From the NCBI GenBank assembly GCA_958298945.1, contig OY282607.1, positions 75,384,868 to 75,448,867 of the forward strand: DNA of 64,000 bases. Reading direction: 5' to 3'. Position 1 is the first letter of the stretch, and every line of letters starts with the position of its first letter. Below the pieces are notes generated by a model. The model had not been told where the DNA came from. It made no database searches and saw nothing but the letters and a program-made list of their open reading frames with translations. Both the position numbers and the translations under genes were made by a program. Source of the stretch: Atherix ibis (lineage: Eukaryota; Arthropoda; Insecta; Diptera; Athericidae). Positions 10,436-22,219 of this stretch are shown piece by piece.

Positions 10436-11094
10436 CATTATATGTTAGTTATTCAAATGCGTAACTATTTATAATTTTACATTCAGATAAACTAGTAGTA
10501 ATTCTATGAAAATTCTATACATCACTAGTTTATTATTTAGTTACTGGCACTTATATATGAAGACTGGATTATAATTTTAATTTTATTACAAAATAATAAA
10601 ATATACTTGTTATTTTAAAAAGAGAATTTTTTAAATAGAAATAATTAAGTCTATTTTTTATGCATTTTTGTTCCAAATATTTATTTTAATGATTAAACTA
10701 CAACAGTTTTTTTTCAGTATTGATTAGATAATAAAGTTTATATACTTTTATAAATAAATGCATATGAAAATAATGAAATTTATTTATATTTTATTATGGG
10801 TGGCATAGTTTCGAAGATCAGCCTTAAAGCTAATAATCCCTTAATTGGTATTAGGAAAAAATTGTATTGTAGTGTCCAAATCTTCGGAACTACAGGGTAT
10901 TTTTTTTGATTTGTAATATATTTTAATGGATGGTGTGGTATTTTTTTCAGTCTAGCTGATATTCCGTAGAAGATACCAACCATCCTAATAGTCACCATTT
11001 CTTATTTACTGTTTGAAAAAAAAATATTTTTTTATATTTCTTGTGAGCTTAGACAGTCTATTAAAATTGAAGCTTTTTAAAAGACTGAACGGTA
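10436..11094. other. AT-rich spacer with unassigned ORF
   Basis: A slightly GC-richer patch at 10795-11000 carries a 72-codon minus-strand ORF (PLKYITNQKKYPVVPKIWTL and neighbours) that resembles decayed transposon coding sequence, but no motif could be named. Confidence 0.35.
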
Positions 11095-11280
11095 CCTTTC
11101 TTCTATGGTTCTGCAGCTCCACTATTCGCCTGATCTACGTCGGTGGTTTTTTTTTATTGTTCCCTAATAGCAAAAAACCTCTTGAAAAAATGTTATTTTG
11201 GCACTGTGCTGAAGGCGAGTTCAGTGGAACCCCTTACTATTCTAAAAGTAGTCCAGAAGAACTGCATTAAAAAGGGTAAC
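11095..11280 (+). pseudogene. Tc1/mariner transposase C-terminal fragment, heavily decayed
   Basis: The plus strand gives QLHYSPDL in one frame (around 11114-11138), then, after a frame change, FLLFPNSKKPLEKMLFW. This is the YSPDLAP.DFFLFP.LKK.L region around the third catalytic position. The rest of the element is not visible, and the fragment ends just before the MITE at 11290. Confidence 0.45.
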
Positions 11281-11289
11281 ATTCATATA

Positions 11290-11534
11290 CACGGTGTGTC
11301 CCAAAAATAACCGAACCTTATTTTTAAATCATACAACATGCAGCGCCATCTATTGTAACATTAGCACACTTTTTCTTTTATTTTAATGGCTGTAACTTTC
11401 ACATCTGTCATCCGATTTACATGAATTTAGGTGCGTTTGAAAGAGGATGAATGGTATCTTTTTAATGCTGTCAATAGATGGCACTGTATGTTGTATGATT
11501 TAAAAATAGGTTCGGTTTTTTTTGGAGCACACTG
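11290..11534. mobile_element. 245-bp non-autonomous Tc1/mariner-type MITE
   Basis: Inverted termini of about 65 bp: left CACGGTGTGTCCCAAAAATA and right, reverse-complemented, CAGTGTGCTCCAAAAAAAAC. Both continue into CCGAACCT, ATTTTTAAATCATACAACAT and GCCATCTATTG. TA duplications flank it (11288-11289, 11535-11536). The interior of about 110 bp has no ORF. TA target choice and TIR style fit a mariner or Tc1-driven MITE; no autonomous partner with these ends was seen in the window. Confidence 0.88.
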
Positions 11535-11536
11535 TA

Positions 11537-12458
11537 TAAAAATAAAATAAAATTAATGCAAAAAAAATCCAACTCATCATTTTTCTGTCACTTTTTGTAA
11601 ATCGAAAGGACAACAACAAAAAACAAATTACTTATTGCAAAATATTCCTTTGCTGAATTGATAAACAAAAATAATTTAGGGTAAAATAATATTCAAAGTT
11701 CTTGACAAAATGATCATTCAGGAGAAAGAAATCTTAAAGAAAATCAAATGTGAAAAATTCAATTTAGTCAAAAATCAAATGTGAAAACTTTATTGCAAAA
11801 AAATATTTCTTTTTAAATAGCAAAATGCCAATTTTAAACAAAAAAAAATTCTTATCTTATATAACATGCCAATAACTCAAAAACATATGAAAATAAAAGT
11901 AAATTGAGTTACTACGAAATTATACACGTAACCATAGATTTTACCTTAATTCAATTATATTTTTCTATATGCATAGCCATATATATGCACATATATATAT
12001 TTATAGAAATTATAATATTAACATAATAAAAAAAGTGTATGCACTGCCTGGGTTGAACTTTTATAATATGTTATGATGAAGATAATTGCCATAGAATGTC
12101 AACAAAATCCACAATATTACAAATTTTCATGACGCCATTTCAAGTTCAGTTACATAATAGAATCCGCAGATATATAGTATGTACCTGTACATTGAATTAT
12201 CGATTACGTATTACGTATCTATTGCATTAATCGCATTAACGGGTGCATCTGCAGGTAACCGTATGAATTTAATCGACCGATACGAATGCGTGCTATTTTT
12301 CTTTGGAACTAGTTGGCGATTTGATATTGCAACATAAGTTTTTGATTATTTAGCCGACATGTTAGTGTACTGAGAAATTTGACATTTTCAATTAACCTAA
12401 GCGAGAGTAGGTTTATATTAAAAATAGGTAATTTTCTTTCATTTTATACTCCACCGAT
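11537..12458. other. AT-rich, then unusually balanced DNA from about 12120
   Basis: 11537-12110 is A-rich and featureless. From about 12120 the composition becomes more balanced, with sites such as gggtgcatctgcaggtaaccg (12240-12260). No ORF on either strand is convincing. It may be regulatory or non-coding exon sequence. Confidence 0.4.
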
Positions 12459-12599
12459 TTAATGTTGATTACGATCGTGTTGATATTCGTGAATGCTCTG
12501 GCAATACTTGTCCAATGTCCCACTGGTTGAGGCATCGTTATGTTCCGCTTTGAGAATTATGTTGATGAGGTTCGCGTATTGATAAAGGTTAGTTTGCAT
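12459..12599 (-). CDS. Candidate 46-residue small ORF in a composition-shifted patch
   Basis: Minus strand, ATG at 12597-12599 to TAA at 12459-12461. The reading begins MQTNLYQYANLINIILKAEH and ends CQSIHEYQHDRNQH. The amino-acid usage is balanced and hydrophilic, unlike the Lys/Asn/Ile/Phe-rich chance ORFs of this AT-rich DNA. There is no signal peptide, and no splice acceptor is evident upstream. It could be a small protein, a terminal exon or a chance ORF within regulatory DNA. No family was recognised. Confidence 0.25.
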   Translation of the reverse strand: MQTNLYQYANLINIILKAEHNDASTSGTLDKYCQSIHEYQHDRNQH

Positions 12600-13829
12600 A
12601 ACGACAATTATAACCGATCATAATAATGTAATTTTACTTTTCCCTTTTCTATGCACTTCGCGAAACTACATTTCGTATGTGTGCGTGCAAAATATTTAGC
12701 CGGTTACTTTTTTTTCCAATTCAATGCATTATTTACTCTATATATGCATATCCATATGCATGTATATATGTGCATTTGTAAATATTGTATAATATTTATA
12801 AATACACATATATAGATGAAATGAGTAGTGAATTAAACCGTAGTGAGTCAAGGTGAGCAACATTTTTTTTGTGTTTTTGGGTAAAGTATGTAAGTTTTTC
12901 TTTTCGTTTTTGGTATGCCCAGTACATTCAGTAGTTGTTCACCTATCGATATATACATACATAATTAATAAATATAATATGGACCGAATAATACCACAAA
13001 TAATGTAAGAAATGTAAGAGTGCAGTCGATTTAAGTTATGTACATATCTATAAACTCTCTTAAAAAGTAAAAAAAAAATACCTTTTTATATAAAATACTT
13101 GCAAACTTTAGTAAATACAAATATAAAATTATATTTTATAGTTTAATAATGTAAAAGTTTTTACAACTTTTCAATTTTATACACATTTTTATTCATCTAA
13201 ATGTATATACATTTGTGCAATATATACATATGTGTATGTATGTTCATGCATATGAGTATACACTATATATGTACAGTCAATCATTATTATATGAACAACA
13301 ATTAATAAGTTACTATCGCAACTTTTAGGTTTCATTATAACACGACCGCCAACAGTTGGGTCTAGGTTAATATCGATTGAATTATACTTTTAAAATATGA
13401 GCATAAATATTTACCATATGCAATTCATCAGTATATGGAGTTATGAGAAAATATAGCTTAAATAATGGTATTTATAGTGAAGGTATCATGGAAGGAAATT
13501 TTATAATAATTAATTCATTCAAAATAAGTTTCCAACTTATTACCGCCAATTTATATTAAAAAAATAATATAATTTCGTAAGTAATACTTTATTTATTTTA
13601 ACAATATTTGTATTTATAATCTAAATTTCTTAATAAAAAACTTAATCACGCAATTTTTTTTTTAAATATTTAAAAAAAAGTTTAAAAAAGGATATACTAT
13701 TTGTAAAGTTTATAATTAAAATCTTTTACTTTATTTAAGACTAGAAAATAATTTAAAATTTATTTAAAAAATTTTCTAGAAAAGAATTTAAAATTTTTAA
13801 ACTCAAGAACCTTTCCAGCAGACAAATTG
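12600..13829. other. AT-rich stretch with many TATATACATATGTATG-type runs
   Basis: Contains dyad-rich TA/CA/TG alternating tracts at 12735-12775 and 13200-13275, of the kind common in fly non-coding DNA. No gene was recognised. Confidence 0.5.
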
Positions 13830-14235
13830 GTCTTCGTCTTTTTTAGAGCCGATCCAAAGCTTTTAACATATTGCTTTTGACTACTTATTCATTTCCGGGG
13901 TATAAATTTTTATCCATGGTAAGGAAACGTCTGTTTTCATACCGTTTGATTTTTACCTTAAAAATTTTTCGAACCAGTTGCTGGTGACAGAATTCGAATG
14001 CGTTTTTGTTCTGTATTAAACAAATGTCCAAATCATCTTGCGCAAACACAAAGTCGAACATGTAAACCATACATCGTTCATTTGAGATGTCCTTAGCTTC
14101 TTTAATTTCAGACACCTTTATTCGTAGGTCTGACAGAATCATGTGATGGACTTTATCAGAGATTACGGGTGTGATAGCCGTTTTTGGTCATTCTGAATAT
14201 GGTTCATCATTGTGTGTGTTTTGCCGTATCTATTG
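13830..14235 (-). pseudogene. Mariner transposase N-terminal remnant
   Basis: On the minus strand the linker motif RPKTAITPVISDKVHHMILS is approximated just upstream of position 14142 (EPYSE, stop, PKTAITPVISDKVHH). The helix-turn-helix segment MILSDLRIKVSEIKEAKDIS and NERC follow. Further on, QNKNAFEF and TMDKN recall the stretch up to the first catalytic Asp, but order and frame are degraded. Neither TIR was found. It is a different lineage from the 7.5-kb element. Confidence 0.55.
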
Positions 14236-14757
14236 TAAATTCAAATTTCAAAAAGTAACGTGAGGAATGATGGTGATAAATTTTCCAGTAAACTACGAGT
14301 ATTTAACTCTAATTTTATATCCTTGGCAGATTTTCCTTCTAAATAAAAAAAACCTAATGACTGCTCCAATATTTATTATTTCCTTTTTTTAAATTACAAG
14401 CAGGAATGCGATCAATGTTAATTACTATCAAAATAAAATAACTTGACCTTAGAATAAAGAATACCTGGATAGGCCCCTACCGTATATGTATACGCAATTT
14501 TGTGTAAGAATTTTTACGAAGTGGATATGACTGTCAAAATTTTTTTTTGTAGACATGACACCCACTGCCATCTATGTGTCTTAATGGAAATTTATTTAAT
14601 TGCAAAAGCATAATTTATATTCATTTTAATTCACTTATTGGAAACAAAAATACAATTTAAATATAACGATAGGTCATTTTAATTATTTCCACAATCTTTT
14701 GATACGAAATGGAATTCTATTTTAGGTTTATTATACATTTCGTAAATATCAATCAAA
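14236..14757. other. Intergenic, mildly AT-rich, nothing recognised
   Basis: A patch at 14450-14600 (gaatacctggataggcccctaccg, cccactgccatctatgtgtc) is less AT-rich and may be a further transposon relic. No ORF. Confidence 0.4.
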
Positions 14758-14787
14758 TATAAACCGCCTCAATTTTGTAGACTTTCA
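14758..14787 (+). promoter_or_regulatory. TATA box and initiator of candidate secreted-peptide gene
   Basis: TATAAA at 14758-14763 and TTTCAGAG around 14783-14790. The A of the CAG (14787) is 29 bp downstream of the first T, the normal insect TATA-initiator spacing. TATAAA is frequent in AT-rich DNA, so the weight comes from the combination with the intron, ORF and poly(A) signal that follow. Confidence 0.35.
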
Positions 14788-14990
14788 GAGAGTTTTAAAA
14801 CTTTAATTCTCCATGAAAGTGGAGACTTAGGGGATAGCTTTGTCATTTCTGAAATTGTTATTTGGTCACATAAAAAAGTGAAATTTAAAGTGTAGTTTGT
14901 ATCTATTTTCAAGTATTTACGAAAAAGTAAGTATTTTTATAAATAGTTATATTGTTGTTAGAACTTAATACGAATTTTTTATTTCAGAAA

Positions 14991-15101
14991 ATGAAGTGTT
15001 TCGCCGTATCTGTTGTATTGCATGTGTGTGCGTTCTACGAATCTATTGCCACAAAATTCGGTCGGAATCTAAGAACTTGGCCGATCAATTTGACATTTTA
15101 A
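14991..15101 (+). CDS. Candidate 36-residue secreted peptide precursor
   Basis: The ATG lies 3 bp after a strong acceptor (ttttttatttcag, AG at 14986-14987). The matching donor GTAAGT is at 14927-14932, giving a 61-bp intron in the 5' leader, the same size as the PAK1IP1 introns. The ORF begins MKCFAVSVVLHVCAFYESIA, a plausible signal peptide, then TKFGRNLRTWPINLTF and TAA. The mature part would be about 16 residues, basic, with no cysteine. Exon 1 (from about 14787) contains one five-codon upstream ORF. AATAAA at 15157-15162 follows. No known neuropeptide, antimicrobial or accessory-gland family was recognised. A 22-bp stretch resembles part of the mariner relic at about 14218-14240, so a transposon origin is possible. 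Confidence 0.4.
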   Translation: MKCFAVSVVLHVCAFYESIATKFGRNLRTWPINLTF

Positions 15102-15156
15102 AGAAATTTGTAGTCACAGAGTTGTCAACATAACAACATAAAACTTGTTGAATAAG

Positions 15157-15162
15157 AATAAA
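15157..15162 (+). terminator. AATAAA poly(A) signal of candidate peptide gene
   Basis: First AATAAA after the stop at 15101, 56 bp downstream. The hexamer is common by chance in this DNA, so it is only supporting evidence. Confidence 0.35.
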
Positions 15163-15589
15163 TATGTAACTTATCAATCCATCCTCGTATGAATCCCAAT
15201 TATACATTGTCTAATTGTTTTAGAGATAGATACAAATAAATATATTTAAAAAATGGGCTGTAGCTGCCTAGCGGTTGAGACTTCCACTAATTTTTATTAG
15301 GTATGAATTTGTGCGCAAAATGAACCAATACTTCGTCCCTAGGAATACCATATTCACATCGAAGAACACAACACTTTGTATATTTAATGCATTAATCCAA
15401 AAGCCATTTAAGTCAGTTATCTGTAAAGTTTTTTAATTGATGTTTTATGCATGTGTTCTCAAAAGGTAGAACTGTGACATTGTTTTTATTATGTACTCTT
15501 AACTTATTTATATAGTACTTTATAAAATACCTTTATAAAAAATTTTCAAACATAAATATTAAAAGTAGAATGAATTATTAGAAAGTAGG
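15163..15589. other. AT-rich spacer, nothing recognised
   Basis: A short less AT-rich patch (gggctgtagctgcctagcggttgag, 15254-15280) has no ORF and does not form a tRNA. Confidence 0.45.
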
Positions 15590-15705
15590 TTTAAACTATA
15601 TTAAATTCGATACCTATAAGTCTAGATAAAAATTTGTATAAATGTGGCTACGTTTATACAAATTTTTATCTAGACTTATAGGTATCGAATTTAATATAGT
15701 TTAAA
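15590..15705. repeat. Perfect inverted repeat, 53-bp arms, 10-bp spacer
   Basis: The arms 15590-15642 and 15653-15705 are exact reverse complements (outer end tttaaactatattaaattcg, inner end aaatttgtataaa) around tgtggctacg. A 53-bp perfect arm is far beyond chance and implies a recent origin, by palindromic duplication or gene conversion. It has no target duplication obvious at the edges and no ORF. Transcribed from either strand it would form a long perfect hairpin. Confidence 0.95.
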
Positions 15706-17349
15706 ATTAATTTTAATATAAATTTATTGCTATTTTAAGATTATTTGAAATTTTTTATTAGTAACTTAAAAGTTACATTTTAACAGCAGTCAAAATAAGA
15801 TTCATATATGAAAATTTAAAATATTTTTATAATTAATTTATTTTTTTCTAATGAAATTATAGAAAAAATATATTCATAAATAATATTCATACTATAAGAG
15901 TGTATCATAATGTATGTGGTTAATTAAATTTGGCATGTTATTGTGATCATTTTTGTTTATTTACGAATGTACTTATGCTAAAAAGTTTCTTATTTTACAA
16001 CAATAATTGTAAGTGGTAAAACGCAAATAGTTTACATAAAAATTTATGTATTAATATACTTAAATATTTATATATATATACATTGGTTATTCTAATTAAT
16101 GATATTAATAAAAACTATACCAATAAAATGTAACAAGAAATACTATTTTCTTCTATAAGATTGACAATGTTAATAAATTTTAGTACTGTCTGTTCATAGT
16201 TACGAATAAATGGATCATAAAGTTACATATTAGAAGATATGATATAAAATTAGATATTATTTTAGTTGATTATGTTGTAAAATAGACAAAAAATTTTTCT
16301 ACTACATTACTAAAACGGTCCTTAGTAAGGTCATGCAAATAAGGAAAACACATTAAATTTTTTCATTTTTTTAACATAATTCTTATATTAAAATTTAGTT
16401 ATTATTAAACAGAGTTTACTTATAATATTGTCAAGCAATTTATTTTCATTTTTATAAAACTATTATAAATGTTTTGGTTAAATTAAAACAAAATTTAAAT
16501 GTAAATTATTAATTCTAGAATAGTTTGAGAATTTAAATATTTAAATTGTCTTAAAATATCTTTGCCATAGTTTTAGGGTTATTTCTAGAAATATTTATAC
16601 TCAAAAGTAAAATTTTATGTGCAACGACAATTTCAGTTATTTCATTAGCTTAATTCGAACTGAAGATTACTAAATTCGGCTCCTGAATTTCCAGAATGGG
16701 GCCATTTTTAGTCGTTTAATTATATTTAAAGAAAAAATTTCATATAATTAGATTTAAATTTTTTTTAAAAATCATGAAAAAAGACTTACTTAGTAAGTAA
16801 ACAAATGTTTAAAATAAAACATATTATTAGAGGATATTATTAATTAAATTTATATAAAAAAATAATTTCCGAATAATTCAATCTATAATTATAAAGTTTC
16901 AATTAATTTTAATTTGATAACAATGATTTACACAAATATTTTAATTTTAAATTAATTGGTTTAATGTACTTTTGAGGTAAACTAGATACAAAATATTTTA
17001 TTCAAGGATTTCTGTTCTTAATTACCACAGTTAAGGACGAATACTATATAAACAATGGTAAGCCCTTATTATATTAGCAAAAGTAGTAGTGACCGTTGAA
17101 CATAAGGGATTTATTATTGAATATCTTCAACTATGTCTTAAACTTAATATATATGTAAGTATTATTTAACTTTAACATTTCGATACCCATTTACAATGGC
17201 TGAAAAATGTAATAAGAAAAAAAACGCAAACAATGTAAAAAAAACAAAGAAAATACCTGAAGACAATTTTCATTCGGATGAGTTTTGATGGTCATGGTCT
17301 TGTTTTTTTACTATACATAAATACAAATAGCATACATAAATAACTATAC
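15706..17349. other. AT-rich intergenic DNA, nothing recognised
   Basis: Long A/T runs; no ORF or motif supported on either strand. Confidence 0.5.
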
Positions 17350-17393
17350 ATACTATGCATGCATATATATACACATATATGCATGCATAGTAT
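17350..17393. repeat. Perfect inverted repeat, 19-bp arms, 6-bp spacer
   Basis: The arms atactatgcatgcatatat (17350-17368) and its reverse complement (17375-17393) flank atacac. The arm contains the self-complementary atgcatgcat. It may be an unstable alternating purine-pyrimidine tract rather than a mobile element. Confidence 0.85.
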
Positions 17394-17518
17394 AAGGAAT
17401 ATTCCCCATCAATCAGTTGGTTATCTCCAATACTGGCTTTTTCAAGGCCTAACGTATATTTATCTTTTCACAAGGTAAATGTTTTTATTTTTATATTAGC
17501 TAAGCTGTAGGTTATGTA

Positions 17519-18716
17519 CATTGCAGTACAAAAGTATGTGTCCACATGGGGGATAAATAAAAATAAAATAAACAAGCGGTAAAAACATATTTATTTTTTT
17601 AAAAATTATATTAAATTTGAAGTTAAATATGAACAAAATATTATTCTTATATTTAAAAATTTAATATGAAAAAGAAACACCAAATTTCTTTTTCGTCGAA
17701 AATACCTCGTGTCGGTTTGATGACAGCTTTTAAAATTCTAGGCATTTGATCGATCAATTTTTTTTTATCGTATCCTTTTAAATACAATTCTAGCATTGCG
17801 AAACTATCTTTAATAAGACTTATTTAGAGGGTGAACAGTGCTACCGCATTGTGTAGCTAAGGCATATTTTCAAAATATCTTATTAGTTTTTATTTTGTAG
17901 AAAATAACAATTTTGAATAAATTTTGAGTTCGATATCCTGCTGCACAATGAATCCTTTACTAATTAACTGCTTTGCGTAGGTTTTTCTCTCTCCAATATT
18001 GTGACGAAAGTTAATTCTTCTTTTCGACCCAAGGATCTGGAGCTTTGACTTATTCGTCCAGAGTATATTTTTAAAGTCCTCAACGGCACAGTTTTTAAAG
18101 AATAAAACCGAATCCAATCCTTTTGTTTATTTATAGGATGACGTTGTAATGGTTTCCTAACTGCCACGTGCCCTTTTATTTGATTCGAACCAACTTTGAG
18201 GTACTATAAGTCTACCATTCCTTTAACTAGTTGTTCAAATTTAGCGACCCTTGTTAAAACTTTCCATGGTTCTATTCTCCCGATTCTTTCAAATTTTATG
18301 TTTAGTGGCGATATATCGCTCCGATTTACCTTTATTAAATAAAGTAACAAGATCAGATCGAGTTCCGAACATTATATTCACGATTTTTTGACATAGTTTC
18401 AAATTTTTAAAAGTTAAATAGAACTTGATAGTATTAGTAGATCTTTCAAGAAAGTTAAATACATAGACATCATAAAAAGTTAATATTACACATAACATAT
18501 GTAAAAAAGGAACATAAATAAAAATTACGTCTATTACATTAATGAAAATTACGTCTGTTATTTATTATACTTAAACTGTTATTTATTCTAATTTTCCATA
18601 TATTATATTGTTCATTCAAAGAAATAATGTAAGTTTTCGATTTAGTAAGATGTTGAGCAGAGATTTCTAGAGTATATGCTGTTATTAGCGTGGTCGAATA
18701 CTTTTGACCTGAAGTG
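17519..18716 (-). mobile_element. Decayed Tc1-like element, about 1.2 kb
   Basis: The ends are imperfect inverted repeats: left CATTGCAGTACAAAAGTATG and right, reverse-complemented, CACTTCAGGTCAAAAGTATT, with candidate TA duplications at 17517-17518 and 18717-18718. On the minus strand, pieces of Tc1-family transposase are readable in order. An N-terminal helix-turn-helix segment (VTLFNKGKSERYIATKHKI) ends at about 18289. AVRKPLQRHPIN and VEDFKNILWTNKSKLQILGS lie in overlapping frames at 17964-18167 and 17890-18117. The WTNKSK segment corresponds to the WTDESKF motif with the first catalytic Asp changed. Multiple frameshifts and stops are present. Confidence 0.75.
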
Positions 18717-18718
18717 TA

Positions 18719-21700
18719 CATATACATTTTTTATTGACTATATTAATCAAAAATCTTAAAAATATATGCATCTATCTATAAGTAAAATATTATACACGTA
18801 CATGACAGTATGTATGCACAAACATTGATGAATAGGAAATAAAAATAAGTTTTGGTTGGTTTCTGCAAATGTCATTCTTATCTTATAAATAAAAGTAAAC
18901 AAGATTTTTTTGGAACAACGTATTATTAATAAACATGCTGCTTATGGTCAAATGATAGTATTGCATAGAAACGGCTCAGCTGACAGATTTGCATTTGAAG
19001 GTTATCGGTTTGACACTTACATTAGTACCGATATCAATAAACGAATATGTTCGAAGATTTCCATAACTTTGATTAATCTTTTCCATGATAAGATGTCCAT
19101 TTTGATGTTACCCAATTTTTGATTTTGTAGAGAGACATGATTTTTTTTCTTTAAGGTGGTGCATTTCATTTATGTAAGCACTTTTTTTTACTTTATTTTA
19201 TTAATAATTTCATTCTCAAAATTTTGGTGTTAAACTTTTATTATAGTTTACAAGAATATTCATCATTAAAGTTATTGTACGTTTAATGAAGAGTACCTCA
19301 TTTTCTTACTTTATATAAGTGTATACTTATACTATTCATGAAAAGACTATCGTAAGATCAGAGAATGCATAGTTTTTTTTTTTACTATTGTATATGGCTA
19401 AGATTAATGAATCTTCAATTTTATAAACCACTTACTGTGGAGGGTCTTTAGGAATTCTGTTTTGATCAAAGTAAACTATGAATGTATATATAAAAGGTAA
19501 TAAATTAGATTCAGGTAAAGGTGAGAACTCATCAATTCTATACATTGATTTGTACTAGCTTTGTATTTTAAATATTATTTTGTAAATCCAAACTAACATG
19601 TACTATGAAGTAGAATATTATTGTACAATAAAAAAAAATTAATTTGAAATATGAAATTAGAATTTAGAGGTTGTTGACTTTTCCGTTGAAGTACAGGAAA
19701 TTATTTTTATGTAGTCAATGTATTACTTCAATGATTTTCAATATAATTTCTTATTCGCATTTTTGCTTAGTGTCTTATACACATACATACATATATATTT
19801 TTGCATAGCTAAAGTTAAGTGTTGAATTTTTTATAATTTTGTGCAAAAGCACACCGTTAAAATTATTTGTTTTTCAGATTTCAAAAGGTAATTACAAGAT
19901 TAATTTCAATTATAAAATTTAAAAAAAAATTATAAGAAATTTCAGTTGGAAAATTAATTGTTTTTATTTTTAAATTATTTTTTTCTAATCGAGGTTAAAG
20001 TTAATTATAATTTTTGAGGAAAGGTGATTTGGTTTTATAAAATCTACAAAAATTTTTATTTTCAATATCTAAATTTTTATTAAGTTCAATTGTGATATTT
20101 ATTTCTAATATTTCTAAGAATAAATAATAATGATTATTATCGAAAATTTCAAATAATTGATTTTTTATCGCATTTTACTTATAATAATAGTTCTAATAGT
20201 CCAGTCTATGATAGATTTACAATATTAATAAGTTCTTCGATGGTATGTTATGACCACAACGAATTCAGTAAACCATTCCGAATTATTCCATACGATGCTG
20301 GTTTTTGGTTTTCTCAAAAAAGTTTTATTAATACACAAAATTTACCTTTTCCCATATTAACAAAAGAACACCTACCTTGTCTAATTTCAACTACCGCCAA
20401 AACTAAACTAATTAATAGATATTTATCAAATTTTATATGGTGTCTTTTATTGAATGGTAAAAACGATAAAAATAATATTGTTTTGCTAATATAAGTTAGA
20501 TTTCTTGCATTTATCACTGACTTATCAACCAGTCCTCGTAAACAAATATGAGTTCTATAATAAGCATTTTTTTTACCTAAGCTATTGTACTATGCGGCTC
20601 AAAAAGTTTTTAACAATTTTCGTTACATATGTTACAATACTAATATACCGTATGAATAAATTCTATTTTATAATGTCTGAAATCTATAATAGAAACACGT
20701 CGAAATAATCGTAATTGAAAGGTTAATTATTATGTTAATTTTTTATTAACAAAATATATAAATGTATTTTAAAATGTACTAAATTAGTTAAAAACTACAA
20801 TAAAAATATTTTATATTGAATAAATATTTATTTATTTATCAAATTAGTTTATTAACAAAAAGATTTATTGATTTACTAAAGTATTCGTAATTTACACAGT
20901 ATGAATTTTTTTTCCATTATAACAATAATAAAATTTATTGAATTAAATTCATAATAAATCAATTTAGAAATTTAGTAATATAAACTATAAATTTTGCTTG
21001 TATCTCTATGTACAATTTGATAGTATGGGATAAACTTTAGTAAAGATCGGAAGAGAAAATAATTTTAATAACAAATTTTATGTAATATAAAATTGAAGAA
21101 AAAAAATGTAATAGTATACATTTGACTTGACACAATTGCATAATAATTGTTAATGCAAAGATTTTTTTAAAAGTAAATTGTATGCCAGAAAATAGATAGT
21201 TGGCTTAGTATATGTTGAAGAAAGTCGTGATTAAATTGACTCACCCAAATAGTGTAGGAAAAATATTTAGATTAAGTAGGTAAAGTTTGAAATAATTTCT
21301 AATATGCTCAAATCGAAGATATACGAGTACAAATATATATAATTTTCTTATTAAGTAAATACCCGTATTAGTATAGTCTTGATTTTATATAATTTTCAAT
21401 TTAAGTATTTATGAAAAATGTTAAAATTAATTTTATTTTTTAATAGGTTTTCAAGATTTTTTTATTATTAAATATGGAGTAAGTACTAAGGAAAATTTAA
21501 TTTATACCATTATTTTATGTAAACGTTTTTTTGTTGACTAACCGCCATTTAGTTGTCTGATTTTCAGAAATATTGTACATAGTATAATGACAAATAGATC
21601 TTATTCAAAATAAAGTACACCAAATAAGGATACCATTTTCAATTATTTTCATTTCAAATTACAACATATAAACGTACTTACAATAAATATCGTAATAATC

Positions 21701-22210
21701 ACAAAAGTGCTTTTGGTATGAATACGTACAAATTTAATGAAAATAGCATTAATCTTAAACAATGTACATATATAATGAATGATCATCTTTCTTGCACAAT
21801 TCTTTATTCAGATTTATTCAGATAAACGTGAGTTTATTAATTTCATATTTTGAAACGTGCAACTTTTCAAAAGTAATAACAAATTTTATATGAAACTTAT
21901 TTCTTTTCAACAATTTTTATTTTTTAAATAATTAGCAGTATGATGGCGAAAATTTTTAATGCACTATTTACGATAAATAATTTTACCTCTCTTACATTAT
22001 ATCAATAAAATCTTTACAAACTTTATATTATAGTTGTTGTTACTACAACTTATACTTGTATATAATTTTTCAAAGTTTAAATAAATTTTTCAGAGCTTAA
22101 CTGGTTTACATATATTTAAGAATAAACTAAACATTGTAATGTAAATGTATAGGGTAGAAGGGGAATTTTTTTAAGATCAACACTATGTGTGACTCACCAA
22201 AGCGACTTAA
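18719..22210. other. AT-rich DNA with two unassigned balanced-composition ORFs
   Basis: Two patches are less AT-rich. 18910-19122 has an open plus frame (GYRFDTYISTDINKRI) and, on the minus strand, a GTAAGT at the end of an open frame. 20240-20517 has a minus-strand frame ending in a good donor AAG|GTAGGT. Neither has a supported acceptor, start or family. The rest is featureless. Confidence 0.35.
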
Positions 22211-22219
22211 CTTAAGGTA

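Noticed and set aside
18910..19122. Coding-like frame (GYRFDTYISTDINKRI) and an antisense frame ending at GTAAGT
   Set aside because: No start, acceptor or family on either strand; open frames on both strands make a chance origin likely.
20240..20517. Minus-strand frame with hydrophobic end and good donor AAG|GTAGGT
   Set aside because: Splice donor alone is not enough; the N-terminal part is not signal-like and no partner exon was seen.
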